Origin: Humulus lupulus
Lineage: Eukaryota; Streptophyta; Magnoliopsida; Rosales; Cannabaceae
Length of the DNA: 64,000 nt
Direction of reading: 5' to 3'
NCBI RefSeq assembly: GCF_963169125.1
Contig: NC_084793.1
Location: 40,357,578-40,421,577, forward strand
The position numbers and the translations under genes were made by a program. Every line of letters starts with the position of its first letter. The first letter of the stretch is position 1. Below the pieces are notes generated by a model. That model searched no databases and was not told the origin of the DNA. It worked only from the letters and a program-made list of their open reading frames with translations. Positions 10,736 through 21,900 of the stretch are shown here, one piece after another.

Positions 10736-11757
10736 GCCGGGTCTTCTATTTGTCTTTCTCTCTTTCCTTTATTTTTTGTAACATTTTTATGGACGCAGAT
10801 GCATCTAAGACAATTTTTATATTTGCATTTACTTCATTTCTTGCATAAGGCTTTCCCTGTTTCCATTCGTTAAACTTTTACTAAGTGTTTTCACCACCTT
10901 GTGTGAACGAGTCGAATGTTCAGCTCCGGTTCCAACGGCCGGGACTGTTGGGGAAAAGTTGCAGAGAATGTCTCTTTTGGTGACCCGTCTTTGGGTCTTG
11001 ACAGCCTGGACTAGATTATTCTGGTTTTATAATACGTGCTCCAATAGCCCGAATCGCCCGAGGTCTTTCTAGATTTTAACTTATCCATTCACTTTACTCT
11101 TGTTGCTCAGGTTCCAACGGCCTGGGCCATTAGGCAGTTGATAATTATCTCTAAAACTATTCATCCTGATTCTAGTGTTCAGGTTTTGACAGTCTGGACC
11201 ATCAAGGATTAGCTGATTAGCTTATTTTGAAACCTGGGTTAGTTTCCCACGGCCTGGGCCATTTATAAGACTAATTTTAGACAACTTATACCTGGGACTC
11301 ACGCTCCAATAGTCATGTTTTATTGCAGAGATGACGCGGACAGGTATTTGGTTGTTTAGGACCATGCTTGGTCAACCAATTTTTAGGTATTTTATACCCC
11401 TGGGACACGCGTGTCCGGGTTAGGACTTGGGCTGGCCCGTATGTCCTGTTGGATATTTCACCTCTCGGACTATGTAGGTCCGGGCCGAGATCAGGCTTGA
11501 GCCTTAAGTCCTATAGTTTGTACCCTCAGACCATGTATGTCTGGTTCGGGACTAGGCCTTGGGTCAATGGATACACACCCCCCTAGTGAGCCAAGACTGG
11601 TCTTGGGTCACTTGCTTATGGAGACGGACGAGAATTTTCATTGTTTCACAATATTTCTTTATGATGTTTTGTACACATCATTTTTATTATTCAAGAAATC
11701 GCCCTGGGGCATACATTGTTTACAAAGAAAATATAAAGCTGAAACATGCTCTCTTGA
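10736..11757. other. T1 spacer between antisense gene and integrase, with degenerate repeats
   Basis: No gene is seen here. The first 130 bases are T-rich and could be the 3' UTR of the antisense gene. From about 10915 to 11590 a phrase like 'caggttccaacggcctgggccat' recurs every 60-120 bases in decayed form, then changes to 'ctcggactatgtaggtccgggcc'. The two genes on either side converge on this spacer. Confidence 0.55.
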
Positions 11758-12933
11758 CTACTGATAGTACTTACGGAGATGTTCCGCGTTCCAGGGCCTT
11801 GGGACTTTAGTTCCATCGAGTCGCTTTAAATGGTACGTTCCTGGACATACTTCATCTTGAATTTCATATGACCCTTCCCAGTTTGGGCCCAGAACCTCCA
11901 CTCCTGGATCTAGGATTGCAGGGAAGACTCTCCTTTGGACTAGGTCACTGGTTCCGAACCTTTAGCTTTTTACTTTTGAGTTAAAATGTCGAGCGATCTT
12001 GCCCTGGTACATCTCCAACTGAACTTGCGATTTTTTTCGAATCTCTTCGATGAGATCCAAGGATTCCTAGAGTAAGGCGTGGTTCTGGGTGAGATCATAT
12101 GTGTCTCCCCTGTGGGATGGGACAGCCGTTTCTACTGGGATGACGGCTTTGCACCCGTACACCATGGAGTACGGAGTGTGTCTGGTAGACGTTCGGCCTG
12201 TGGTTCGATATGCCCATATTACGTGGGGCAACTCTTTTGGCCACTTGCTCTTGTAGGTTTGAAGCTTTTTCTTTAATGTCCCCTTCAATATTTTGTTGAC
12301 GGCCTCTGTTTGCCCGTTTGCTTGAGGTCTAGCGACTGCGGAGAAGCTCTAGATGATACCATGTCTTTCACAGAAGTCCGTGAAGTGGATGCTGTCAAAC
12401 TGCTTCCCGTTGTCGGACACAATCTGGCAGGGGAGCCCGTACCGGTACACGATGTTATTGATGATGAAGTCCAAGGCTTTCTTTCAGCTGATGGTGTTCA
12501 TAGGCTCCACTTCAACCCACTTGGTATAGTAGTCAATGGCCACGATAGCATACTTCACACCTCCTTTCCCGATCGGGAGCGATCCTACTAGGTCGATTCC
12601 CCATACCGCGAAGGGCCAGGGACTTGTTATTAGAGTTATTTCCGTTGGAGGGGCTCGTGGGATCTTCGCGTACCTTTGGCCAGAAATACAGTCTTTCTTC
12701 ATGGTTGGCCAGAAATATCCTTGGCACAGGATTTTCTTGGACAAGCTGAGTCCGGATGTATGATCTCCACAGAAGCCTTCGTGCACCTCGTGCATGATTG
12801 CACTCACATCGGTCCCGGACATGCATCGGAGGTATGGCATGGATAATCCTCTACGATAGAGCTTTCCCTCCATCATGACGTATCTATGGACCTGGTATTG
12901 AAGCTTCCTGGCTGCTGCCCTGTCCGTGAGCAA
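11758..12933 (-). pseudogene. T1 pol: integrase
   Basis: Integrase inserts the cDNA into the genome. The N-terminal zinc-binding part keeps the HEVHEGFCGDH histidines, but the region that should hold the paired cysteines reads DCISGQRYAK, so the CC pair is lost. The catalytic core has WGIDLVG (first Asp), IVSDNGKQF (second Asp) and QANGQTEAVNKILK (Glu), which fits DD35E. The C-terminal end, PRPWNAEHLRKYYQ followed by a stop at 11758-11760, is typical of the Tat lineage, which has no chromodomain. In-frame stops occur near 12484, 12350, 12067 and 11970. The frame is the same as that of the RNase H and RT to the right, so this is one polyprotein. Confidence 0.88.
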
Positions 12934-12969
12934 CCCCCCGATTGTTAGCTATTGGATGATGGGTCCCAT

Positions 12970-13440
12970 TTAGGACGTGGAGTAATCTATAGTGTTGATC
13001 GTGAAGGTTTGAATACTTGGTATGGGGAGATGGTTGATCGGGTCTAGCCCAAAAAGCTCTGCCTCAGCATCTGTGGCCAGTTTTGCCAACATGTCCGCAA
13101 ACACGTTTTGATCCCTGGGGATCTGGCGAATGTAATGCTTCTTGAAAGTTTGAAGCATTTCTCGTGTCTGAGTCACGTAAGCTGCCATATTTTCCCCTTT
13201 TGTCTGGTACTCTCCCGAGATCTGTCTGACAACCAACTAGGAGTCGCTATAGATCTCCAGGTTTGTAGCCCCTACTTCCCAGGCTAGGCGCAATCCGGCA
13301 AACATGGCCTTGTGCTCGACCTTGTTGTTCGAAGCCTTGAACTGGAAACACAGGTCGTTTTGTAACTGGTGTCCCTGTGGTGACACTAGGATGATTCCAG
13401 CCCTGCTCCATTTTCATTCGAGGCTCCGTCTACGAACACC
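12970..13440 (-). pseudogene. T1 pol: second (archaeal-type) RNase H
   Basis: Tat elements carry an extra RNase H between the normal RNase H and integrase. Here the N-terminal strand reads VDGASNENGAG (near 13395-13425), followed after a frameshift by a KASNNKVEHKAMFAGLRLA stretch. The frame then has NLEIYSDS, a stop, and LVVRQISGEYQ. The tail IPRDQNVFADMLAKLATDAE matches the usual '(R)..N..AD.LA+LA' ending. The conserved acidic positions Asp and Glu are partly visible. The domain is believed to have been acquired by the lineage and to support the normal RNase H. Confidence 0.82.
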
Positions 13441-14660
13441 TTCCACAAGGGTGCTACAGGACCCACGGGATCGTCCTCTAGTGATCCCGGAGCATTCCAC
13501 GATGAAGTCAGCTAGGGCGTGTCCCTTGATTGATATTCTAGTGATGTATGTAATGTCGAACTGACTCAGTTCCATGGCCCACTTCAAGAGTCTTCCTGAT
13601 GTCTCTGGTTTTGGTAACACTTGTCGCAAAGGGTGGTTGGTCAGAACCCTTATGGCATGGGCCTGGAAATAAGGCCTAAGCTTCTGGGACGCGATTATTA
13701 GGCAAAACATTAAATTTTTGATTAGTGGATATCATGATTTTGCACCCAATAACCTTTTGCTTACGTAATAGACCAGGAGCCGGGCCTTGCCATCTTCCCG
13801 TACTAGCGCAGCGCTGATAGCGTGTTTGGTCTCGGCCAAATAGAGGTATAGCGGTTCTCCTTCCACTGGTTTTGCCAATATTGGTGATCGAGCCAGATAT
13901 TCCTTCAGTCTTTGGAAAGCCTCTTCGCAATCAGCTGACCATTCGAACCTTTGGCTTCCCCGAAGAACGTTGAAGAATGGGATGTACTTGTCCGTGGCCT
14001 TCAAGACAAAACGACTCAAAGCAGCTATCCACCCAGTCAGGCTCTGTACATCTTTGTGCTTCCGGGGTGAGGGCATCTCGACTAGTGCCTTGATTTTGTC
14101 CGGATTGGTTTTTATTCCCCGGTAGCTTACTATGAACCCCAGGAACTACCTGGATGCTACGCCGAAGGTGCATTTTTTGGGATTCAACTTCATCGCATAC
14201 CTTTGAAGGATTGCGAAGGCTTCGATCAGATCGTCAGAATGTTTGCTGACGGTCTTGGATTTAACCAGCATGTCGTCGATGTATACCTCCATGTTCCGTC
14301 CCAGCTGGGCCCGGAACATTTTTTTGACTAGCCACTAATAGGTGGCTCCGTTGTTTTTGAGTCCGAAGGGCATGACGATGTAGCGGTACACCCCCTTATC
14401 GGTTTGGAAACTAGTATGTTCCTGGTCCGCTACATGCATAGAGATCTCATTGTTGCCTGAGTAGGCATCCATAAAACTCAAGATCTCATACCCAGACGTT
14501 GTGTCCACCATCTGATCGATCTGACGGAGCGGGAAGCAATCTTTGGGGCAAGCTTTGTTGAGATCCGTGAATTCGATGCATGGCCTCCAAGTCCCGTTTG
14601 TCTTCGGCACCAGCACTGGGTTGGCTAGCCACACAGGATACAGAGCTTCTCGAATTAAGT
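13441..14660 (-). pseudogene. T1 pol: reverse transcriptase and RNase H
   Basis: The RT begins near 14655 with WLANPVLVPKTNGTWRPC. It continues through DLNKACPKDCFPL, SFMDAYSGNNEI, YIVMPFGLKNNGATY and the catalytic YIDDMLVKSKTVSKHSDD (at about 14272-14286), then LNPKKCTFGV and FLGFIVS. The connection and RNase H follow (FEWSADCEEAFQRLKEYL, LYLYLAETKHAISAALV, LTNHPLRQVL, ALADFIVECS). The frame is constant with a few stops, for example TAG near 14333, 14150 and 13731. The YxDDM motif with DLNKACPKD is characteristic of Tat elements, unlike the FIDDI/V of the chromoviruses in this window. Confidence 0.9.
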
Positions 14661-15575
14661 TGATCGAGTATAGATTTCAACTTCCAGCTTGAGGGCTTCC
14701 GCCCTTTCTGCCCCTAGGGGTCTTCATTTCTACAGGACTAGCGTCGCATCCTTGTCGATATTCAAGGCGTGGCAGATGATATTGCGGTCGATCTCGGTCA
14801 TATCCGAATGAGACCAGGCCAGGACGTCCTGGTTCTCCTTCTACCGGGCGATGATGGCGGTTCGGACCTCTGCCTTCAAGTTCTTCCCGACTTGGATTAC
14901 CTTGGTTGGGTCGGTGTCACTGATGCACACCTCTTCAATCTCCTTCTTGGGTTCCAGTACGCGGTCCTCCCCTATCCGCGAGTCTAGCTCATCCTCGTCT
15001 CAGAAAATTCGTCTTGCCAGGGGAGGGGGCGGGACTGGATCAGCGATTTCCCCAAGAGGTTCTTCGCGAACCATGTAAATGGGTTGGGCAGATACGTGGT
15101 AACATTTCCGTACGCTCTTCTGATCTCCCCGGACTGTTCCCACTCCTCTGTTATAGCAGGGTAATTTCATGCATAGGTGGCGGATGGAGGTGATTACTCC
15201 GAATTCGACCAATGCGGGCCGACTGAAAATGATGTTGTAAGCGGTGGGGCAGTCCACCACCACTAACGTACAAAATGTGAACGAGCTTTGCATCTAGTTT
15301 CGCAGTGTTACGGGCAATTAGATTTTTCCCATTGGGAGTATTGAGTCCCCATTGAAGCCATAGATCTGGGTTGGGCACGAGGCTAGATCCGCCTCGGTCA
15401 AGCCAATTGCGATGAAGGCAAGTTTGAACAAGATGTTGACGGAGCTTCCGTCATCCACCAGCACTCTGGACATCATCTTGTTGGAAATTTGGGCATCAAT
15501 GACCAGAGGGTCATGATGCGGGAAATGGATGTTACGGTCGTCGTCTTCCGTGAAGGTGATGATGAGGTTCATCAG
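14661..15575 (-). pseudogene. T1 pol: protease and linker to RT
   Basis: The aspartic protease active site reads VLVDDGSSVNILF, the Tat form of the D-S/T-G motif. Further on, the domain has AYNIIFSRPALVEFG and HLCMKLPC, matching the 'AYN.ILGRP' block of this lineage. Two in-frame stops interrupt the domain between 15318 and 15293. The linker down to 14680 includes QDVLAWSHSDMTEIDRNII, the typical stretch just before the RT. There is a frame change between protease and RT. The domain would process Gag-Pol in the particle. Confidence 0.83.
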
Positions 15576-15700
15576 CTTCGAGCGTTGAGCCAGTGCTTAG
15601 ACCAGGGCATATACCTCTTGGTTGTGGTCAAGTTCACCGAGGTAACGCTTTTGATCATTCCAGGACGGTCCTCCCAGATGGGGCCCGCCCGAGATGGTGG

Positions 15701-17832
15701 CTACGTGACCATCCACTCGTGGGGGTGCGGTCCCGACCGGGTAAGGCATTTATGGTCCGGGTGCCTGCACGGCGGGGTCCCCTGAGGGACCTGAGATCCT
15801 AGGTCCTTTGTGTATCCTCCCTGAGGAGGTGGGTACGCTCCAAGTGCGCCCGGGATCGTGGACTGTCCAGGGACTGCTGACAGTCCCGGAACTCCCACGG
15901 GCATCCTGATCCACTGGTGGAGATGTCCCATCTTGATCAAATTTTCGATCTCGTGCTTTAGCTGCCGACATTCTTCAGTTGTGTGGCCCGCTTCTTTATG
16001 GTATGCGCACCTTTTGCTATAATCCCTTGGTTTTTTTCCTCCTTTGAACATGGGGGCTGGTCTCCGGTAATGAACCATCCTTTATGTGGCCAAGTAGATG
16101 TTTTCCGTAGTATCATCTAGGTTGGTGTACTCCGAATACTAGGGCTCGTAGCCCCTCTTGCCCTTCTTAGAAGGTTTGGACCGATTTGGTCCCTTCCCGG
16201 ATCTCTTTCCCCATGAGGGATTCACACTTACTTCAGTTCCTTCAATCTCGGGACGATTGGGCCCCGCGCGGGAGCAGCACTTTACCCGACTGGCGCACTT
16301 CCGTATCCAGGCAAAGGAGTAGTCTGGACTGGGGCATATCCCGAAGACGTAGGGCCATAGACCGTAGGCGCGACAAAGGTTATTCCAGGCACGGCTGCCG
16401 ATCCCGGCGCTATTGGGGGAGTCAGGTACTTCTGGGCCGGATACTGTGCCTCGTATCCCGGAAAGGTTTGGGCAATTGGCTGAGGTGCCAGCTGCCATCC
16501 AAATGCTTGGATTTGGGCCTCCTCCCAGTTGATAAAGCCTTGGGCCCTCCTTATGAATTCCTCAAGGGTGGCTGCCTTGCTGTGCTGCATGTCATCCCAA
16601 AGGGGCGAGCCGGCATGGATTCCAGATTGTAGGGCCAACGGGCGCTGCCCACCTTCCACCTTGGTTTTGGATGTTTCCTCTATGAAACGATGGATGTAGG
16701 CCCTCAACATCTTCGTGGGGAGCTGCTTGATGTTGGCGAAGGCACTGATCTGCATGTCCATCCTCATGGCGGCCACAAACTATTTGTGGAAAGCCGACTG
16801 CAGTCTGGACCAGGATTGGATGGATCCCGGCTTGAGCCTCTTCCACCATTCCTCAGCAGGTCCGCCTAGAGTAATTGAAAAATAGAGACACTTGCCGTTG
16901 TCACAGACGTGGACTACGGTCATTAACCGATTGTAGCATGACAGATGATCTCTGTGGTCGGTTTTCCCAGTGTAGGTGGGTAGGCTCGCCATCTCGGGGG
17001 CAGATCTTTTCCTTGCGGGCCTGTTCCTTTCGAGTGGTCAGCCCGTCACGCAGGTCTACCCAGGATGTATCATCCCCGGAGCTAAGGGCATTCGACTCGT
17101 CATTATGTTTATGCCCCTGGTGGCCCTTATTCATGGAAGCGCTTGGGTGGAAAGACAGTTCCCGTCCAGTCCGCCCTGGGGCGGGCCGGGGCCTGGTACC
17201 CTGCAGACGCATCCCTCGTGGATTGATTAGGTGGCCCTGTCCTGGGACAGGGCGCACCTTCTCTTTCCTAGGGAGTTTCCGGAGGCGAGTCCCGGTTTTC
17301 TGGACAGAGGGACTTCCCTCTGGGGGTTTGCCCTGGCCTTTTCTTTCTCTCGGGCCGGGTTAACCGGGCCCTGCTCAGGAGCTTGTCCCGGGGCAGGAAT
17401 CAGCCTCGCATTTTTGGGCGCGCTATTCCCAGCCTGCGGAGCGGGTGGTTGTGTTCCTAGAGGCAGGGCCTGGAGGGACTCTTGCATCCATCGAGTGGCT
17501 TCCTTTTGCTCGACAATCCTGGCCTCTTGGTCCAGGAGCTGCTGTCTTAGTTTGGTCACCTCCGGGTCCTTCTGGTCGGGGTATATTTCTTCTGGGATCG
17601 TGGGATCCTCAGCTTCGAAATCGTGGTACTCCCCCTCATTTCCCTCCTCTTCCCCATAGTAATCTTCCTCATACTCTTCACCACCTTCATCATTCTGCGA
17701 CTCGTCAGGCTGGGACATCTGATGAGGTGTGTCCTCAGGTTGGCTCTGAGGAAGAGGTTGGCTAGGCAGTGGCTCTCCATTTCCTTGTTCTTGGTTAGTG
17801 GGGTCGAAAGTGGTGTGTCTCGTGTTCACCAT
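15701..17832 (-). pseudogene. T1 gag
   Basis: Gag starts at the ATG ending at 17832 (MVNTRHTTFDPTNQEQGNG). The first 200 residues are acidic and Gln/Pro-rich, with a helical DPEVTKLRQQLLDQEARI stretch. After a frame change near 16990 comes the capsid core (YFSITLGGPAEEWWKRL, about 16860-16900) and LRAYIHRFIEE. After another change near 16280 comes the C-terminal zinc-binding-like stretch CAYHKEAGHTTEEC followed by RQLKHEIENLIKMGHL, the usual Tat Gag ending. One stop lies near 16779 and others near 16136 and 16080. The N-terminal part is nearly identical to the plus-strand fragment at 62132-62709, so both come from the same family. Confidence 0.87.
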
Positions 17833-17869
17833 TATTGCAGAGGTTCAAGAACAACTCAAGCTTTCTCAG

Positions 17870-17892
17870 GCTCTCAATGAAAGAATCGAAAT
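17870..17892 (-). other. T1 primer binding region
   Basis: The minus strand directly after the 5' LTR reads TTTCGATTCTTTCATTGAGAG. The sister element at 62074 has TTTTGGTGCTTTCATTGAGAG at the same place. The position is right for a PBS, but I could not assign the tRNA. Confidence 0.6.
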
Positions 17893-18856
17893 GTTTACCG
17901 TTTTTTCGGAAACTAGAATTATAAAAGATTAAAGAGCTTAAAAGAAAGGATTTAAGAGAAGTAAACAAGGTTTTTATGTGGTTGGGGCGTTAATGAGCCG
18001 TAGTCCACGAGACAGCTGTATTAGAGCTTAGAGAGCTTTCGACAATGGAGTTTTCTGCAAGTTTTAGCAGAGTAACTTCTTACAATCAAAATCTAGGATC
18101 CCCTCCTCAGTGCACCACTATTCGTATTTATAGGCGCATGAGTGCACTGGGCTTGGGCCGGGCTGGTCTGGCCTAATAAGGGTGTAAATACCATTGGATT
18201 CTTTGATGGGAGCCCAATACAAAGGATTGAAATATGAAACATACATTAATCAAAGCCCATTGGGCTAGCTCAAACAAGATCTTATTCTAAGACATACGAC
18301 AAACTGGTGTTTCAGTCTAGGTGTTATGGGCTACGAGGAAGATTTGGGGGACAAGATCAGTCAAAGTAATGGCGGCGCAGTTCTGAACCAACGTCGTACA
18401 ATCCCGAGGTAGCCTCCTCTGCAGGTTAAGCATGGGAACTACCCCCACGTTTCTTGGGACGATGTTAGTATCGGGGACACTTTATCACGCCAAACGCGGC
18501 AAACCAATTCAGATCCGTTTACCAAAGTCCCCCTCCGTTCTCCATGGTCTGGGTTCATTTACCAGGACCCGGGTTTATCCTTGGAGGTTCCAGCCCAATC
18601 TTGGATTTGGGAGCCCGTGACATCCTTTCTCGTACCTTAGGAGACATCCCGATACGCGGTCCCAGGTTTATACAACTTGCCCCGATGATGGTCCCGGCTT
18701 ACTCTCCCGGATGTCCTTTGGGCCTTGTCGAGACTTAGGCAGCCATTATCCGTTCTCCCTTCGCCTAATGGGCCCGGTCTGGGCCTTAACTCATAGGAAA
18801 GCGGCCCATGGACTTAGAGTGTGGACCTGTACATTTTGGAAGAAACGGGGATAACA
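17893..18856 (-). repeat. T1 5' LTR
   Basis: This 964-bp partner of 280-1245 runs from TGTTTACCG to GGGATAACA. The minus-strand TATA box CTATAAATA lies at 18125-18133 and would drive gag-pol leftward. The GC-poor first third and the 'gggcttgggccgggctgg' block are shared with the LTRs at 60755 and 61742. Confidence 0.92.
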
Positions 18857-18937
18857 CCAACCAACCCTGAGTCGAGCTTATCACTGGTAGTGAGCATACA
18901 TGTTCAGTCGATCTCCAGGAACCATACACCTTGGCAC
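18857..18937 (-). mobile_element. E0 leader, right part (with T1 TSD)
   Basis: CCAAC at 18857-18861 is the second TSD copy. The rest, beginning 'caaccctgagtcgag', matches the E1 leader next to its PBS (about 5560-5630, 'aaaccctgagttgag'), so T1 landed about 80 bases from the E0 PBS. Confidence 0.75.
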
Positions 18938-18950
18938 GCTCTGATACCAA
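18938..18950 (-). other. E0 primer binding site (tRNA-iMet)
   Basis: The minus strand reads TTGGTATCAGAGC two bases from the LTR edge. It is the same initiator tRNA-Met site as in E1 and fixes the direction of E0. Confidence 0.87.
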
Positions 18951-18952
18951 GT

Positions 18953-21900
18953 TATAACGCCCTACTTCCTTAGAGAATTTACTATGTGGGTTAAAAATGT
19001 GTTGTTAGCTCGCTAATCGAGGTTTTAGGTTAAAAGAATGAAAAAATAAAAGAAATTCGTTTAAAGACATTAAGTATAAAAATGTGGTCATTCATTGAAA
19101 TCATAAAGAGTTATACATTTGGGATCCCAAAATACTATTTAGAAATTTCGTTACAACTCAAAGCTACAATGAAGGTTGACCTAGGCGACAAAAAAACCAT
19201 TACAGTGCTTTCCCTCAAAATAACCCTGGATGTGGCAGCCAGGTAGGCCGAACATGTACCTTTCGCTCCACACTCTTCGTACTTATGGTTGATCGACCTT
19301 TCTTTAGTCGTTACCTGCACCATAGAGCACCCTAAGCCGAAGCCGAGCCAGAAAACTCAACATATAACATATAACATAACATTCAACAGTATATAGCAAA
19401 GCAGCCAATAGGCTAAATACATAGCGGCCTACGCCGTCCCATACACTTTACCAGGACCTGGGTTCGCGGTCTTCACCAAGCGAATAGATATAGCACCCTA
19501 AGAGGGTCTCGCCCTAGTGGCCTGCACTCAGTGTGCTCAAAGCCGATCCCGACCCGTTGTCGTACTCGAGTTCTTACCGTTCTTGGACATCGCCATTCCG
19601 GAGCCTCGCCGTTCTCAGCCTTCGATGTTCATTCATATACATAAAAAATATTCATAGATATTTAAACGCATATTAAACATTAAACATTAGGGTCGTGCCC
19701 TGAACTAAAAAGAATAGGGCCATGCCCTGCTTTACGGGTACAACTATTTCCTTACGTGTGTCTCGAGTTGAGAAGCCAACGCGATCCCGAGCACAGTCCC
19801 CTAATCTGAGCCTTGTTGAATACCTAGTCACAATACATTCATAATAACCATCCATCAAGCCTTAAACCAATAAATAACTCTAGAATAACTATGTTGCCTC
19901 CGGGACTTTGGATTCTACTAAACCGGGTAGTAGAACCCATCTAGAGGCAAAACACCTCTCTGCTGAAGGACACGGGTCGCAGTGCCTAGGAAAATTTCTG
20001 AGGCCACCAGGCCTCTTCGTTCAAGAACAGGGCCATGACTCGAGCCTCTAAACCCATTGTTCCGCATGCATTTCACTTGCCAAACCCTTGAAACTCACCT
20101 ATTCCGAGCCCTAATCCTAGAATTCCGCCTAGGATTCATATCCAAGCATTAAACCTAATACAAACTCCCAAAAAGCTCCAATAAAACCTCATCATAACCT
20201 AAATTCAGTCATCCAAGTTCCAACCCCCAAGGCTCTAATAAAAACAGGGAAATTTAAACAGAAAACATGCTTTAATCCTTTTCCTCTGTGTTAACTTCAG
20301 CCTGAGCTAAATTCCAGGTGCCACAAACTTTAATTCTCCCCAAGCTCAGCAAACCTCTAGCCTCAAATTCCTAGGCTTGAATCCTCCACAATTTCACAAC
20401 TTCCCAAAGTTTAAATGAGGGAGAGAGAGAGAACCAAGTAAGTGTTGAGAGAGAGAGAGCTGGATATTCCTTTTGTTTTCCTTCTAACCCATTCTGGAGT
20501 CTCATCTAAACCATGTTTATCCCTTGCCAAAAGTCCAAATACCTCTTAAGCCTATCTTAATCCTCAAGTGCCACCAAGCGCAATTCCGTCATTCGCCACA
20601 TCTAGCTAATTCCTCGAATACTACTATAAATCCCAAATTAAATCCCGACATGCCCAAATAATTGCTAGATTACTACTCGTTACCCGGTAGTTCTCGAACA
20701 TATATTACATTCCCAAAATACCCTTAGGCTCCTCCCGAGCCGGGTATTCGACCCCGTTGTGACTATTTAGCTAAACTGCTCCCTAGGACCTGTAATGCCC
20801 CGAATTCTCCGATGTATTTAACGGCATGAACAGTAGGCCGGGAGGGCCGTACTTGCTTAATTATGTTATTAATTGATTAAATGCATGTATATGTTGATTA
20901 TATTATGATATGATGTGAAATGCATGCATATGTGTCCATATTTCTTTATACAGGGGTGTGATGGTAATTTGACCCGTTCAGGGTAAATTGATTATTTATT
21001 CACATGTTGGTGATATAATTTGAGACCACATTATAATGTGGGTTTGTTCGAGCTATTTGGGATGAGACGATCAAGGAATGTTAAATATCGGTTTGGTCAT
21101 AACGGGCTTAAGCTCGGGGCTCGGGGTGAGTCTCGGGGTGCTTTTAATGTTTAGAGTGTTACCGGGTATCAAAGGGTAACGGAATGTGAAATATTGGTGT
21201 TTGAGAATATTGAGATTAGCGGGAATTGGGAAGCGTTAATTATCATTGACGGTGTAGGTGGAAAATGTCAAAAATGCCCTTGAGTTGGTTTTAGAAGCTT
21301 TATTATACCTAGGGGTATAATGGTCATTTGTGTTTAGGATATATATGATGTATGGATGGCTGGGAAACAGAACCCATAACAGAGTTTTGCTTCTTCTCCT
21401 TCCCGTAGGTTCATTTCTCTCTTCTTCCTCTTTGGAGTTTTGAGCTCAAGGTGTGGAAATAAGCTAGGAAACTTGGAGGTTGAGGTTGTAGACATAGCTC
21501 AGTCATTGAAGAGGGTTTGGTTTTGAATTTGAGGTGAGTTTTATCCATTTTTTTACTGGTTTTGCTCTGTTTTCGTTCATAGTTTTCAGCTTTAGATTTT
21601 GGCATGGAAAGTTGGAATCAAGGGGAGTTCTTGGGGTGTTTTACTTGGGTTATGATGAGGGATAGTTATGGGTGATGTTTGGAGGTTTAAATGGGTGTTT
21701 GAGAGAGGTTTGGGTGGTGTTTAAATTGGGTTTGAAGGGTTGGTTTCAAGGGAAAACGCAAGGGAGGAAAAACAGGGGTTTTGGCTGAAATGGAGCTTGC
21801 GCCGCGGCATGGCAGGGGTGAGCCGCGGCCCTTGGGAGCTGCTGGGTTTAGCCGCCTCTGTTTGAGGGGCGGGCCGCGGCATGGCCAAGGAGGGTCGCGG

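Larger units (their letters stand above)
280..18856 (-). mobile_element. T1: Tat-type Ty3/gypsy retrotransposon carrying an antisense gene
   Basis: T1 is 18.6 kb long, or about 12.9 kb without the nested E1. On the minus strand the order is 5' LTR (17893-18856), PBS, gag, protease, RT, RNase H, a second RNase H, integrase, a 3' region with a plus-strand spliced gene, polypurine tract, and 3' LTR (280-1245). The extra RNase H and the antisense ORF between pol and the 3' LTR are known marks of the Tat (Retand/Ogre) lineage. LTR ends are TG...CA and the TSD is CCAAC. By eye the LTRs are about 95% identical over their first 300 bases, so the insertion is not recent. The gag and pol frames are broken, so the copy is not autonomous. 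Confidence 0.9.

Noticed and set aside
16875..17765. Long plus-strand frames opposite T1 gag
   Set aside because: They are shadows of the GC-rich gag coding sequence. The minus-strand reading carries the known Gag motifs.
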